Source: Streptomyces griseoluteus
GTDB lineage: Bacteria > Actinomycetota > Actinomycetes > Streptomycetales > Streptomycetaceae
Length of the DNA stretch: 64,000 bases
Assembly: GCA_000717735.1 (NCBI GenBank)
Contig: JOBE01000025.1
Span: 1-64,000 of the forward strand
Reading direction: 5' to 3'
This document shows, piece by piece, positions 32,368 to 42,266 of this stretch. The position numbers were made by a program, and so were the translations under genes. The notes below the pieces were generated by a model that saw only the letters and a program-made list of their open reading frames with translations, was not told where the DNA came from and did no database searches. Positions within the stretch are counted from its first letter, which is position 1. The number at the start of each line of letters is the position of its first letter.

Positions 32368-34140
32368 TCAGCGGGCGCCGAACACCTGCGTCCAGTAGGG
32401 GCCGCCTTCGGTGTGGACGCCTATCCCTATCTCCTTGAAGTCGCAGTTGAGTATGTTCGCGCGGTGGCCCGGGCTGTTCATCCAGGCGTCCATGACCTGC
32501 TCCGGAGTGCTCTGGCCCTTCGCGATGTTCTCCCCGTACGTCGACCACGGGTAGCCGGACGCGGTGACGCGCTCGCCCGGTCCCTCGCCGTCGGGGTTGG
32601 TGTGGTCGAAGAAGTCGCGCGCGGCCATGTCGTCGGAGTGGCCCTGCGCCGCGTCGGTCAGGGTCGCGTTCGCCGCGAGAGGTCCACAACCCGCCTTCGC
32701 GCGCTCCGCGTTGACGAGGCTGATCACCTGGTCGGCGACCGAGTCGTTGCCGGACCCGCCCTGCGCGCCCGCCCCTGCCCCTGCTCCTGCTCCTGCTCCT
32801 GTGTTCGAACCCGTGCCGGTCCGGGTGGGCTCGGGTTCGGGCGCCGAGGTGCGGGGAGCGGCCGTCTTCGCCGGTGCGGGTGTGGCGGTGGGGGCCGGGC
32901 GTGCGGACGTGGTGGCGGCCTTGGCCCGGGCGGCGAGCGACGGCGTGGCCGAGGTGGCGGGCGAGGCGGGGGCGGTCGCGGAGGCCGGACCCGACGGTGC
33001 CGAGGGGGCGGGGGTGAGACCCGCCGGCTCGTGCGCCCCGGACGGCAGGTCCGGCGCCGGGGCCGCCGCGCGGTTCAGGCCGTCCCCGCCTCCCCCGCGC
33101 CCGGGGCTCAGGTAGAACGATCCTCCGGCCAGGGCCATGACCGCGAGCCCCGTGGTCACGATCACCCTCCGGCGACCGCGTTCCCGCTCCTGACGTCGGC
33201 GACGACGGGTACTCCGGGAGCTCCGCGGGCCCTGGGCCGTCCGGGCGGAGACAGTGGTGGTGGCTGTGGGTGTGGGTGGCACGGTCTCCGGCTCCACGGG
33301 CTCGTGTCGTCCGGCCGGATCGTACGCTCGCGTCCCCCGGACGTCCGCGAGCAGCTGCGTCGGCGGAGGTACCAGCGGCAGTCCCGCCACCAGGGCCTCG
33401 ACCGGTACGAGGCCGTCGCAGCACGCGGCACACCGCACGCAGCCGCGTATGTGCCATGCCAGGTGCTCGCGCCACGGGGCGGAGGGGTGTCCGTCCCATG
33501 TCGCCGCCTCGTACCTCAGCCCCTGGCACGGCGGATCCGCCGCAAGGACCGCGACGACGACCCGGGCGGCCTCGACCCTGAGCCGTATCCCCTCCCACCG
33601 GCCCGCGGTGTGCTCGACGGACCACCGGAGAGCCGTCGCGATCTCGTGCCGACCGACCTCGCCACCGCACTCCAGCCACCACAGTGCCAGCAGTCCGCAG
33701 TCCTCGGGCTCGATCCAGCGGGCCGCCTCGGCGGCCTCGCGGTTCCGGCCCGACAGGTGGAGCCGTTCCACGGTCAGGTCCGCGAAGTCCGGGCCCGGAA
33801 CGGCGGGAGCGCCGGGGGCGCCGGGGGCGCCGAGGAGGGAGGACCGCTGCGCGTGTTCGCGGGCGGCGTGCAGGGCGAGGGCCAGCAGCCACGGGCGGAA
33901 CGCGCCCGGATCCCTCGGACCTCCCGCTCCTCCCCGCTCTTCGAGTCCGTCGAGGGCCCTCAGCATCGTGTGCCGTACGAGGTCGTCGACGCCCCGGTGT
34001 CCGTTCAGGGCGCGGCCCATCAGGTTGTAGACCAGGGGCAGGTGGGTGGCGATCACCCGGTCCCTCGCCCACGGGTCGCCGCTCTGCGCCGCCCTGATCA
34101 GTTCCACGACTTCCGTGCTCGCACCCATGCCCTGATTCAC
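32368..34140 (-). CDS. Sigma-70-like / zinc-finger / TM / CAP-domain fusion protein
   Basis: A 590-residue multidomain protein. Residues 8-70 resemble sigma region 2 (AAQSGDPWARDRVIATH, LVYNLMGRAL, VDDLVRHTMLRAL) and about 145-200 region 4. HIRGCVRC (230-237) is an H-x3-C-x2-C anti-sigma zinc motif. A TM helix lies at about 326-345. A Pro/Ala/Thr stalk containing a GAGAGAGAG run leads to an extracellular CAP/SCP domain (about 467-590) with GHSDDMAARDFFDH, GENIAKG and MNSPGHRANIL. So sigma, its tether and an external domain are one chain. Regulated release by proteolysis is conceivable, but nothing here proves it. Confidence 0.88.
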   Translation of the reverse strand: MNQGMGASTEVVELIRAAQSGDPWARDRVIATHLPLVYNLMGRALNGHRGVDDLVRHTMLRALDGLEERGGAGGPRDPGAFRPWLLALALHAAREHAQRSSLLGAPGAPGAPAVPGPDFADLTVERLHLSGRNREAAEAARWIEPEDCGLLALWWLECGGEVGRHEIATALRWSVEHTAGRWEGIRLRVEAARVVVAVLAADPPCQGLRYEAATWDGHPSAPWREHLAWHIRGCVRCAACCDGLVPVEALVAGLPLVPPPTQLLADVRGTRAYDPAGRHEPVEPETVPPTPTATTTVSARTAQGPRSSRSTRRRRRQERERGRRRVIVTTGLAVMALAGGSFYLSPGRGGGGDGLNRAAAPAPDLPSGAHEPAGLTPAPSAPSGPASATAPASPATSATPSLAARAKAATTSARPAPTATPAPAKTAAPRTSAPEPEPTRTGTGSNTGAGAGAGAGAGAQGGSGNDSVADQVISLVNAERAKAGCGPLAANATLTDAAQGHSDDMAARDFFDHTNPDGEGPGERVTASGYPWSTYGENIAKGQSTPEQVMDAWMNSPGHRANILNCDFKEIGIGVHTEGGPYWTQVFGAR

Positions 34141-34275
34141 CTGTACGTCCCATCCGTTCGATGCCGGCCCATGGGAGACCCCGGGACCGGAACGGGATAA
34201 CGGAAAGTTCGTCTGGGAAGGCGATGAGTCGGCGCCCGGTGGCGCCCGGCGGGCCGGGCGCCTGAGTTCCGGGGC

Positions 34276-34686
34276 TCAGCCGAGTCGGTCCTGGAGCTCC
34301 GCGCACGCCTGTGCGCAGGTGCGGCAGGCCTCGGCGCAGAGCCTGCAGTGCTCGTGGACGCCGGCGTGCCGCTCGCACTCGTCCGCGCACGCCTGGCAGG
34401 CGATCTGGCAGGCGGCGACGATCGCACGGGTGATGTTGGCGTCGTAGCCGGTGTGGCGCGACAGGACCGCGGCCGTCGCCGTACAGATGTCCGCGCAGTC
34501 CATGTCGGTGCGGATGCACTTGGTGAGGTCTCCGACCATGCCCTCGGACAGGCACGCGTCCGCGCACGCCGTACACGCCTGCGCGCAGGCGATGCACTCC
34601 TCGATGCACCGGGCCATGGCATCGGCGTCGACACCTCCGAGGTCGGCCGGGTAGGTGTTCAGCATGCCTCGTACAGCCGTCTCCAT
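34276..34686 (-). CDS. Four-helix-bundle copper-binding (Csp-like) protein
   Basis: A 136-residue Cys-rich protein with repeated CxxxCxxxC patterns (CIEECIACAQACTACADAC, CQIACQACADECERH, CRLCAEACRTCAQACAEL). This is the DUF326/Csp copper-storage fold, where helices carry inward-facing Cys that bind Cu(I). No signal peptide, so cytosolic. ATG 34686 follows AAGGAGT. A role in copper buffering is supported by family knowledge; no copper regulator gene is adjacent. Confidence 0.88.
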   Translation of the reverse strand: METAVRGMLNTYPADLGGVDADAMARCIEECIACAQACTACADACLSEGMVGDLTKCIRTDMDCADICTATAAVLSRHTGYDANITRAIVAACQIACQACADECERHAGVHEHCRLCAEACRTCAQACAELQDRLG

Positions 34687-34898
34687 GACGGACTCCTTCC
34701 CTGGGCGCCCCTCACGTCCACGACCGGTGCGGCCGGCTTCCCCTCCCGGCGCGTCGCGCCCTCCCGGGAAGCCTTGTCGGACTTCCAGGCTAGGCGGACC
34801 CCGGTCGTGATCGCACACGCGCGCACGAGGGTGCGGCGCGCGCAGAAGGATGTGCGGCGGGCGCATGAAGTGCCCGCGAAGGGGTCAGACGCCGTGGC

Positions 34899-35822
34899 AT
34901 GGAAAGGCGTGGCAAGGACCGGATACGTGGCCGGGTCGTCGTGGTCACCGGCGCGTCCAGCGGCATCGGGCGCGCCGTGGCCTTCGCCTTCGCCCGACGC
35001 GGTGCCCGACTGGTGCTCGCCGCGCGGAGCGGGGCCGTCCTGGACGAGGTGGCACGGCGGTGCGCGGCGGCACACCCTGCGGCCGACGCGCTGGCCGTTC
35101 CCACCGATGTCACCGACGGCCGGGCCGTGGACGCCCTGGCGGCCGCGGCGCTGGCACGGCACGGCCGGATCGACGTCTGGGTGAACGTGGCGGGTGTCGG
35201 CATCCTCGGCCACGCCGACCGGACCCCCAGTGAGGACGTACGCCGCCTCCTGGACGTCAACGTGATGGGAGTGGTCCACGGCGCCGGCGCCGCCGTTCCC
35301 GTCATGCGGCGCCAGGGCAGCGGCGTGCTCATCGACGTCTCCTCGGTGCTCGGCGGTGTCGTCCGGGCGCCGTACATGTCGGCGTACGCGATGTCCAAGG
35401 CCGCGATGGTCACCTTCGACGACGTGCTCCGCCAGGAACTCGCGCTCGCCGGCGAGCACGGTGTCTCGGTCTGCACCGTCCTGCCGGGCGGGGTCGACAC
35501 CCCGTTCTTCCGGCACGCCGCCAACCACACCGGCCGCAGCGTGCGGGCCCTGCCCCCGGTCGTCCGCCCCGAGCGTGTCGCACGGGCCGTCGTCCGCGCG
35601 GCGGAGCACCGGCCGAGGCGCGTCGTCGTCGGCCTGTTCGCGCGCTTCCTCGTCCGGGCGTACGCCGTGGCCCCGGGCGTCGTCCGCGCCGCCATCGGCC
35701 GGCATACGGATCGGCACTACCTGTCGCGCTTCGGCGAGAACCCCGCCGAACGCGTCACCACCGGCGTCCTCTACGTCCCGTCAGGCGACGTGGCGGCGCG
35801 GGACGGTGGCCGCGGCGGGTGA
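34899..35822 (+). CDS. SDR-family oxidoreductase
   Basis: A 307-residue short-chain dehydrogenase. The NAD(P) motif TGASSGIG spans residues 17-24, the NVAG-like motif follows (VNVAGVGI), and the catalytic YAMSK is at 163-167 after an SSVLG serine. The C-terminal extension (about 230-300) is hydrophobic/basic (RFLVRAYAVAPGVVRA). It leads an operon with an SRPBCC protein and a phytoene-dehydrogenase-like enzyme. ATG lies in a weak ribosome-site context. Substrate unknown, probably lipid or carotenoid-like (inference). Confidence 0.87.
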   Translation: MERRGKDRIRGRVVVVTGASSGIGRAVAFAFARRGARLVLAARSGAVLDEVARRCAAAHPAADALAVPTDVTDGRAVDALAAAALARHGRIDVWVNVAGVGILGHADRTPSEDVRRLLDVNVMGVVHGAGAAVPVMRRQGSGVLIDVSSVLGGVVRAPYMSAYAMSKAAMVTFDDVLRQELALAGEHGVSVCTVLPGGVDTPFFRHAANHTGRSVRALPPVVRPERVARAVVRAAEHRPRRVVVGLFARFLVRAYAVAPGVVRAAIGRHTDRHYLSRFGENPAERVTTGVLYVPSGDVAARDGGRGG

Positions 35823-35828
35823 GAACCG

Positions 35829-35905
35829 ACAGCCCACAGCCCACAGCCCACAGCCCACAGCCCACAGCCCACAGCTCACAGCTCACAGCTCACAGCTCAC
35901 AGCTC
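35829..35905 (+). repeat. Heptanucleotide tandem repeat (11 copies)
   Basis: Six copies of ACAGCCC are followed by five of ACAGCTC, exactly 77 bp, between the SDR stop and the ribosome site of the SRPBCC gene. A GTG overlapping the SDR stop (35819) is in frame with the SRPBCC ATG through the repeat. Because 7 is not a multiple of 3, a one-unit change would break that frame, whereas the ATG at 35921 would be unaffected. Confidence 0.95.
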
Positions 35906-35920
35906 ACAAGGAGGCCTCTC

Positions 35921-36424
35921 ATGGCCGTGCGACACCAGCTCATCCGCAAGCCGCCGGCCGAGGTCTGGTCGGTCCTGCGCGACGGTTCGCTCTACACCCG
36001 CTGGGTGATCGGCACCGACGACTCCTGGAACCGGGACGGGCGGTGGCCCGCAGAGGGTTCCGAGATCGGATACGTCGTGAAGTTCGGGCCCCTGGAGTAC
36101 CGCGGCCGTACCGTCTCGCGCGTCTTCGAGCCCGGGCACCGTCTCGAACTCGAGTCGATGGGCGGCAAGTCGGGCAGTGTCCGCATCGCCATCACGGTGC
36201 AGCCCTGGGGCGAGGACACCCTCGTCATCGTCGACGAACACCCGTTGAGCGGGCCGGCGGCACGCTGGCACAACTCCGTCCTCGACGCCGCCCTCCAACT
36301 GCGCCATCGCGCCATGCTGTCCAGGCTGGCCCGTGTCGTGGAGTCGGAGCAGCATGAGGGGTCGGACTCCGGCGCCGGTCCGGGCTCGTACGCCGAGGAG
36401 GGCGGCCCCCGTGTCGGCGCCTGA
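35921..36424 (+). CDS. SRPBCC-family protein
   Basis: A 167-residue START-like lipid/ligand-binding fold: RHQLIRKPPAEVWSVLRD, YTRWVIGTDDSW, EIGYVVKFGPLEYRGR, then a helix at the end. ATG 35921 is chosen because AAGGAGG lies before it, although an in-frame GTG at 35819 would add 34 repeat-encoded residues. It overlaps the next gene by 14 bases and is co-transcribed with the SDR gene. Confidence 0.85.
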   Translation: MAVRHQLIRKPPAEVWSVLRDGSLYTRWVIGTDDSWNRDGRWPAEGSEIGYVVKFGPLEYRGRTVSRVFEPGHRLELESMGGKSGSVRIAITVQPWGEDTLVIVDEHPLSGPAARWHNSVLDAALQLRHRAMLSRLARVVESEQHEGSDSGAGPGSYAEEGGPRVGA

Positions 36425-38018
36425 CGCGGTGGTCGTCGGGGCCGGTCCCAACGGTCTCGTGGCGGCGAACGTCCTCGCGGACGCCGGATGGCGGGTCGTC
36501 GTCCTGGAGGCCCAGGGCGAGCCCGGCGGCGCGGTCCGCAGTGACCGCGGCGTCCACCCCGACTACGTGCACGACCTGTTCAGCGCGTTCTATCCGCTGG
36601 CCGCCGCCTCCCCCGTGATCCGGGCCATGCGTCTGGAGGAGTACGGGCTGCGCTGGACGCACGCCCCGACCGTGCTCGCCCACCCCCTGTCCGACGGCCG
36701 GTGCCCGGTGCTCTCCCGGGACCTCCGGCGGACGGCCGCGTCCCTCGCGGGTTTCGCCGCCGGCGACGACGGTGCCTGGGAACGCCTCTACCGTCTCTGG
36801 CGGCGGGTGGGCGACGACCTGCTGGGGTGTCTCTTCACCCCCTTCCCGCCGGTCCTCTCCGGGATGCGGCTCGCCGCCCGCACCGGCCCCTCGGACGGCC
36901 TCCGCCTCGCTCGTACGATGCTGCTGCCCGCCCGGCGGTTCGGCGAGGAGCACTTCGCCGGCGAAGGCGGGAGGCTCCTGATCGCGGGAAACGCCCTGCA
37001 CGCCGACCTGGGGCCCGAGTCGGCGCTCGGGGGCGGCTTCGGCTGGCTCATGTGCATGCTGGGCCAGGCTTACGGCTTCCCGGTGCCCACAGGCGGAGCG
37101 GCAGGCCTCACCGGGGCCCTCGTGCGGCGCCTGCGGGCGCGCGGCGGAGTCCTGCACTGCCGGAGTGCGGTGACGCGTGTCGTGGTGCGGGGCGGCCGGG
37201 CCGTCGCCGTCCGTACGGAGGACGGCGCCGAGGTACCGGCGCGCCGCGCCGTCCTGGCCGACCTGCCGGCTCCTCTTCTGTACGGGCGGCTGGTCGCGGA
37301 GGACGACGTGCCGGCCCGGCTCCGCGCGGATCTGCGCCGCTTCCAGTGGGACTTCTCCACGGTGAAGATCGACTGGGCCCTCGCGCGTCCGATTCCCTGG
37401 ACCGCCGAGGGGGCGCACGGCGCCGGGACCGTCCATGTGGCGGAAGGGGTCGACGACCTCACCCGATTCGCGGCGCAGCTCGCCATGGGGCGCGTCCCGG
37501 ACGTTCCGTTCACCGTGCTCGGCCAGATGACCACGGCCGACGCGACGCGCTCCCCGGCCGGCACGGAGTCCGCCTGGGGTTACACCCACGTGCCGCAGGA
37601 GATCCGGGGCGACGCCGGGGACGACGGGCTGAGCGGGCGGTGGGACGAGCGGGAGAAGGACGTCGTCGCCGCCCGCGTGGAGGCGGGCATCGAGCGTCTC
37701 GCCCCCGGGTTCCGCGCGTCGATCCTCGCCCGGCGGGTCCTCACGCCGCCCGACCTGGAGGACAGGAACGCCGCCCTCGTCGGAGGCGCCGTCAACCAGG
37801 GCACCACCAGCCTGCACCAGCAGCTGGTCTTCCGTCCCGTCCCCGGGACCGGACGCCCGCGGACCCCGATCCGGGGGCTGTATCTCGCCTCGGCCACCGC
37901 CCACCCGGGTGGCGGGGTCCACGGCGCGCCCGGCGCCAACGCGGCCCGCGCCGCCCTGCGCGCACCCCGCACGGCCCGGTCGCCGCGATGGCTCCGGCCC
38001 CGGCCCTTCATCGGCTGA
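36411..38018 (+). CDS. Phytoene-dehydrogenase-like FAD oxidoreductase
   Basis: A 535-residue flavoprotein with an N-terminal FAD-binding motif VVVGAGPNGLVAANVLADAG (residues 8-27) and VVLEAQGEPGGAVRS. The middle (GFPVPTGGAAGLTGALVRRL) and C-terminus (GLYLASATAHPGGGVHGAPG) match the CrtI-like amine oxidoreductase family. It probably oxidises a hydrophobic substrate in step with the SDR and SRPBCC partners. GTG start overlaps the preceding gene. No carotenoid synthesis genes adjoin it, so carotenoid chemistry is not established. Confidence 0.87.
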   Translation: MSAPDAVVVGAGPNGLVAANVLADAGWRVVVLEAQGEPGGAVRSDRGVHPDYVHDLFSAFYPLAAASPVIRAMRLEEYGLRWTHAPTVLAHPLSDGRCPVLSRDLRRTAASLAGFAAGDDGAWERLYRLWRRVGDDLLGCLFTPFPPVLSGMRLAARTGPSDGLRLARTMLLPARRFGEEHFAGEGGRLLIAGNALHADLGPESALGGGFGWLMCMLGQAYGFPVPTGGAAGLTGALVRRLRARGGVLHCRSAVTRVVVRGGRAVAVRTEDGAEVPARRAVLADLPAPLLYGRLVAEDDVPARLRADLRRFQWDFSTVKIDWALARPIPWTAEGAHGAGTVHVAEGVDDLTRFAAQLAMGRVPDVPFTVLGQMTTADATRSPAGTESAWGYTHVPQEIRGDAGDDGLSGRWDEREKDVVAARVEAGIERLAPGFRASILARRVLTPPDLEDRNAALVGGAVNQGTTSLHQQLVFRPVPGTGRPRTPIRGLYLASATAHPGGGVHGAPGANAARAALRAPRTARSPRWLRPRPFIG

Positions 38019-38148
38019 CGCCTTCTGAGGCCCTCGCCGCTCCCTGGGCCACCCGAGTCGCCCGCATTCGGGCGATCTCGTATGTTCGGGACATTCGCGA
38101 CAGGGAAGACGTGGGAGAGCGTGCCCCCACCCGAACAGGAGCGTTTCG

Positions 38149-40392
38149 ATGACAGCGAACCCGAACCCGGACCCGGCCGCCGAGTCCGGTGTCCCCGGTC
38201 GGCCCGGCGCCAAGCCCTCATCCCTCGAGGAGCCCACGCAGCCGCACGGCCCGCTGCCTCCCAAGCCGGACCAGAGCGGTCCGGAGACCGTCAGTCCCAC
38301 GGGTCAGGCCACCGGGGAGGACCCGGCCCGGTCGGCGCAGAGCGGCGCGTACCTGACCACCGCCCAGGGTGTCCGGCTGTACGAGAGCGACCACTCGCTC
38401 AAGGCCGGCAGCCGCGGGCCCGTACTGCTCCAGGACCACCACCTGCGCGAGAAGATCACCCACTTCGACCACGAGCGCATTCCCGAGCGCGTGGTCCACG
38501 CGCGCGGAGCGGCGGCCCACGGCGTGTTCCGCAGCTACGGGACGGCGAGCCGGCTGACGAAGGCCGCCTTCCTCGGGGACGACGTCGAGACACCCGTGTT
38601 CGTACGCTTCTCCACTGTCCTCGGCTCCCGCGGCTCGGCCGACACCGTCCGCGACACCCGCGGCTTCGCGACGAAGTTCTACACCGAGGAGGGCACGTTC
38701 GACCTCGTCGGTAACAACATCCCGGTCTTCTTCATCCAGGACGCCGTGAAGTTCCCCGACGTCATCCACGCCGGCAAGCCGCACCCCGACCGGGAGATCC
38801 CGCAGGCGCAGAGCGCCCACGACACATTCTGGGACTTCGTGTCGCTGCACACCGAGGCCACGCACCACACGCTGTGGAACATGTCCGACCGGGGCATCCC
38901 CCGTTCGTTCCGGATGATGGAGGGCTTCGGCGTCCACACCTTCCGGCTCGTGGCCCAGGACGGCGGGACGACGCTGGTCAAGTTCCACTGGAAGCCCCGG
39001 CTCGGCGTGCACTCGCTCGTGTGGGAGGAGGCGCAGCTCGTCGCGGGCATGGATCCCGACTTCCACCGGCGGGACCTCTTCGACGCCATCGAGGCGGGCG
39101 CGTATCCCGAATGGGAGCTGGGCGTCCAGACCTTCCCCGACACCCCGGAGCAGACCTTCGAGGGCATCGACCTGCTCGACCCCACGAAGATCGTGCCGGA
39201 GGAACTCGCTCCCGTGCAGCCGGTCGGTCTGCTCACCCTCAACGCCAACACGAAGAACTTCTTCGCCGAGACCGAGCAGGTCGCCTTCCACCCCGGCCAC
39301 CTCGTGCCCGGCATCGACATCACCGACGACCCGCTGCTCGCCGGGCGCCTCTTCTCGTATCTGGACACCCAGATCAGCAGGCTCGGCGGCCCCAACTTCG
39401 CCCAGCTGCCGATCAACCGTCCGCACGCCCCGGTCAACGACATGCTGCGCGACGGCATGCACCAGACGGCCGTCCACACCGGCGTCGCCCCCTACCGGCC
39501 CAACTCCCTGGACGGCGGCTGTCCCTTCCTGGCCGGGGCGGACACCGGCGCGTACATCGAGACGCCGGTCCAGATCCCGACGTCGAACAAGGTGCGTGAG
39601 GCGCCGCAGTCGTTCGGGGACCACTTCGGGCAGCCGCGGCTGTTCTGGCTGAGCATGACGCCGACGGAGCGCGAGCACATCATCGCCGCGTACACCTTCG
39701 AGCTGAGCAAGTGCTACGAACAGGCCGTGAAGGAACGTGCCCTGATGGTCCTCGCCAACATCGACCCCGTCCTCTGCGAAGGCGTCGCCGCGGGCCTCGG
39801 CCTCCCCGTACCTCCGGCCACGGTGCCGTTCGCCGACGTACGACCCAGTCCCGCGCTCTCGCAGCTCGGCGCCACGTGGCCGCTCGACGGGCGGGTCATC
39901 GGCATCGTCGCCGACGAGAACGACGCCGCGGGCATGGAGGCCGTACGGGCGTTCCGCGCGGCGGCCCTGAGCGCGGGAACGGTCCCGCTGGTGATCGCCG
40001 CGGCCGGTGGCGTCCTCGACGCCGCGGGCGACGCGGTCGCCGTGCAGCGTACGTTCGCCGCCGCGCGATCCACCGAGTTCGACGCCCTGTACGTCGCCGC
40101 CTGTCCCGCTCCGGGCCTTGACGCGCAGGGCGAACGGGACGCGAAGGCCGGCCACATCGCTACGGACGCGGCGTCCCTCGACCCGCGGGTGGCGCTGCTG
40201 CTGACCGAGGCCTACCGCCACGGCAAGGCCGTCGGCTGTACGGGTGAGGGGGCGACGGCCCTGGAGGCGGCGCGGCTTCCGATGGACGCGCCGGGGCTCG
40301 TCGTCGGCGACGACGCCGGACAGGTGCTGTCCGAACTCGCCGGGCTGCTCGGCAGCCACCGGGTGTGGCAGCGGTTCCCCGCGGCTGTGTGA
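38149..40392 (+). CDS. katE: Large-subunit catalase (clade 2, HPII-like)
   Basis: The 747-residue haem catalase degrades hydrogen peroxide. Distal His is in [10 protein letters not shown] (about residue 117), Asn in VGNNIPVFF (about 190), and the proximal haem-ligating Tyr in RLFSYLDTQ (about 403). Residues beyond about 590 form the flavodoxin/GATase-like C-terminal domain of large-subunit catalases, the reason for its length over the 480-residue clade. ATG follows ACAGGAGCG. Gene is monocistronic; a stress sigma promoter is likely but not identified. Confidence 0.93.
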   Translation: MTANPNPDPAAESGVPGRPGAKPSSLEEPTQPHGPLPPKPDQSGPETVSPTGQATGEDPARSAQSGAYLTTAQGVRLYESDHSLKAGSRGPVLLQDHHLREKITHFDHERIPERVVHARGAAAHGVFRSYGTASRLTKAAFLGDDVETPVFVRFSTVLGSRGSADTVRDTRGFATKFYTEEGTFDLVGNNIPVFFIQDAVKFPDVIHAGKPHPDREIPQAQSAHDTFWDFVSLHTEATHHTLWNMSDRGIPRSFRMMEGFGVHTFRLVAQDGGTTLVKFHWKPRLGVHSLVWEEAQLVAGMDPDFHRRDLFDAIEAGAYPEWELGVQTFPDTPEQTFEGIDLLDPTKIVPEELAPVQPVGLLTLNANTKNFFAETEQVAFHPGHLVPGIDITDDPLLAGRLFSYLDTQISRLGGPNFAQLPINRPHAPVNDMLRDGMHQTAVHTGVAPYRPNSLDGGCPFLAGADTGAYIETPVQIPTSNKVREAPQSFGDHFGQPRLFWLSMTPTEREHIIAAYTFELSKCYEQAVKERALMVLANIDPVLCEGVAAGLGLPVPPATVPFADVRPSPALSQLGATWPLDGRVIGIVADENDAAGMEAVRAFRAAALSAGTVPLVIAAAGGVLDAAGDAVAVQRTFAAARSTEFDALYVAACPAPGLDAQGERDAKAGHIATDAASLDPRVALLLTEAYRHGKAVGCTGEGATALEAARLPMDAPGLVVGDDAGQVLSELAGLLGSHRVWQRFPAAV

Positions 40393-40440
40393 CCGGCCGC
40401 CTTGCGGCAAGGGTCAGGGCGTAGCGCAGAATCGTCGGCT

Positions 40441-40521
40441 AGGGCCTGTCTTTGGGATCAGGCCGGATCAGGGAGCGGCACCAGACGCCGCGAGCCCGGC
40501 ATGATCCAAACGAGAGGCCCT
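40441..40521. mobile_element. 81-bp MITE-like element with 20-bp terminal inverted repeats
   Basis: The left end AGGGCCTGTCTTTGGGATCA and the reverse complement of the right end (AGGGCCTCTCGTTTGGATCA) match at 17 of 20 positions. It has no coding capacity. Its right 47 bp match 58527-58573 at 40 of 47 positions. It sits between katE and the glycosyltransferase gene, whose promoter it may carry or displace. Confidence 0.75.
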
Positions 40522-40552
40522 GGGTCGGAGATCTGCACAGGGGAGCCACGAA

Positions 40553-41764
40553 GTGCGTGTGTTGTTGTCGACGTACGGGTCGCGCGGGAGCGTCGAGCCG
40601 ATGGTGGGACTCGCGGTGCGGCTGCGGGAACTCGGCGCCGAGGCGCGGGTCTGCGCGCCGCCGGACGAGGAGTTCGCCGAGCTGCTGGCCGCTGCCGGTG
40701 TGCCGATGGTGCCGGTGGGGCAGCCGGTGCGCCCCCTCGTGGTCTCGGTGAAGCCCGGATCCGCCGCCGGACTGGCGCAGCGCGCGGCCGATCTGATAGC
40801 CACTCAGTTCGGTCCGGTCGCGGCGGCGGCCGAGGGGTGCGACGCGCTGGTGGCGACCGGCCCGCTGCCGGTCACGGCCGGGGCGCGGTCGGTGGCCGAC
40901 GCGCTGGGCATCCGCTATGTGCACGTGAGCCACCAGCCGGTGGTCCTTCCGTCGCCGTACCAGCCCCCGCCGGCGCGGCGGGGGCGGCGGCTGCCCGAGG
41001 ACATGGACGACAACCGGAAGCTGTGGGAGGTGGACGCGCGGAACGCGAACGAGATGTTCGGCGCGGTCGTCAACGCCCACCGGGCGTCCTCCGGTCTGCC
41101 CGCGGTGGACAACGTCCGCGACTACGCCTTCACCGACCGCCCGTGGCTGGCCACGGACCCGGTCCTGAGCCCCTGGCGGCCGACGGATCTGGCCGTGGTG
41201 CAGACGGGTGCGTGGATGCGGTCGGACGAACGTCCGCTGCCGTCCGGCCTCGTGACGTTCCTGGACGCCGGCGAACCGCCGGTGTACGTCGGGTTCGGCA
41301 GCATGCCCCTGGGCGGTTCGAAGGAACTCGCCCGGGTGGCCGTCGAGGCGGTCAGGGCGCGGGGCCTCCGGGCGATCGTCTCCCGCGGCTGGGCCGACCT
41401 GGACGTGGTCGACGACGGGGACGACTGCCTGGCCGTCGGCGAGGTGAACCAGCAGGCGCTGTTCGCCCGGGTGGCCGCCGTCGTGCACCACGGCAGTGCG
41501 GGCACCACGACGACGGCGGCCCGGGCGGGGGCTCCTCAGGTGGTGGTGCCGCAGGGTGCCGATCAGCCGTACTGGGCCGACAGGGTGTCCTCGCTGGGCG
41601 TCGGGGTGGCCCACGACGGTCCGCTGCCGACCGTCGCCGCCCTGTCCGCCCTGCTCGAAGCGGCCCTGCTCCCCGGGACCAGGCAGCGGGCGGCCGCCGT
41701 AGCACGTACGGTCCGCACCGACGGGACGACGGTGGCCGCGCGCCTGCTGCTCGACGCGGCGTGA
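40553..41764 (+). CDS. GT1-family (MGT/UGT-like) glycosyltransferase
   Basis: A 403-residue GT-B enzyme transferring sugar from a nucleotide sugar to a small acceptor. N-terminal MRVLLSTYGSRGSVEPMVGL and the C-terminal donor site VVHHGSAGTTTTAARAGAPQ followed by VVPQGADQPYWADRV are typical of actinobacterial natural-product and macrolide glycosyltransferases. The GTG start has GGGGAG upstream and lies 31 bp after the MITE. Acceptor unknown; no biosynthetic cluster is adjacent. Confidence 0.9.
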   Translation: MRVLLSTYGSRGSVEPMVGLAVRLRELGAEARVCAPPDEEFAELLAAAGVPMVPVGQPVRPLVVSVKPGSAAGLAQRAADLIATQFGPVAAAAEGCDALVATGPLPVTAGARSVADALGIRYVHVSHQPVVLPSPYQPPPARRGRRLPEDMDDNRKLWEVDARNANEMFGAVVNAHRASSGLPAVDNVRDYAFTDRPWLATDPVLSPWRPTDLAVVQTGAWMRSDERPLPSGLVTFLDAGEPPVYVGFGSMPLGGSKELARVAVEAVRARGLRAIVSRGWADLDVVDDGDDCLAVGEVNQQALFARVAAVVHHGSAGTTTTAARAGAPQVVVPQGADQPYWADRVSSLGVGVAHDGPLPTVAALSALLEAALLPGTRQRAAAVARTVRTDGTTVAARLLLDAA

Positions 41765-41791
41765 TCCACACGCCGGGCCGAGCGACAGGCC

Positions 41792-42163
41792 CTACCCCTC
41801 GGCGCGGGCCGCCCGGCGGGCCCAGAGGATCAACGGGACCTGCAGGGGAAGCCGGGCGTACGCGAGGGCCCTGACGGGGGCCGGGCGGTGCCGCCAGTCG
41901 TAGGCCATCTTCACGTTGGCGGGGAAGACGCCCGCGAAGAAGAGGGCGGTGGCGTGGGCGCTCGCCCGGCGGGTCGCCGGGACCACGAGCCCCGCGGCCA
42001 GCGCGAGCTCCACCGCCCCGCTCGCCGCCGTCCAGGTCCGCGGGCCGCCCGGCAGGGCTCGCGGCACCGTGGCGTCGAACTGCTTGGGGGCGACGAAGTG
42101 GGCCACGCCCGCGGAGGCGAGCAGTCCGGCGAGCAGCAGGGCGGAACGTGCGGGCATGGGCAT
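41792..42163 (-). CDS. DoxX-family membrane protein
   Basis: A 123-residue protein with four hydrophobic helices (ALLLAGLLASAGVAHFV, AASGAVELALAAGLVV, ATALFFAGVFPANVKMA, LPLQVPLILWA) as in DoxX/quinol-related membrane proteins. Cys pairs are absent. Second in-frame ATG lies 6 bases inside. Function not inferable beyond family. Confidence 0.82.
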   Translation of the reverse strand: MPMPARSALLLAGLLASAGVAHFVAPKQFDATVPRALPGGPRTWTAASGAVELALAAGLVVPATRRASAHATALFFAGVFPANVKMAYDWRHRPAPVRALAYARLPLQVPLILWARRAARAEG

Positions 42164-42266
42164 CGGATTCCTTCGCGCCGAGGAACGGTGGTTACTGGAC
42201 GGTAAGTATGCCGGAGCCGGGGGCCGGACACCATGCGTCCGGTCGGCGGACTCGCCCCCGTCGCGG

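Noticed and set aside
35829..35905. CRISPR-like array
   Set aside because: Units are 7 bp with no spacers; it is a simple tandem repeat, and no cas genes are present.
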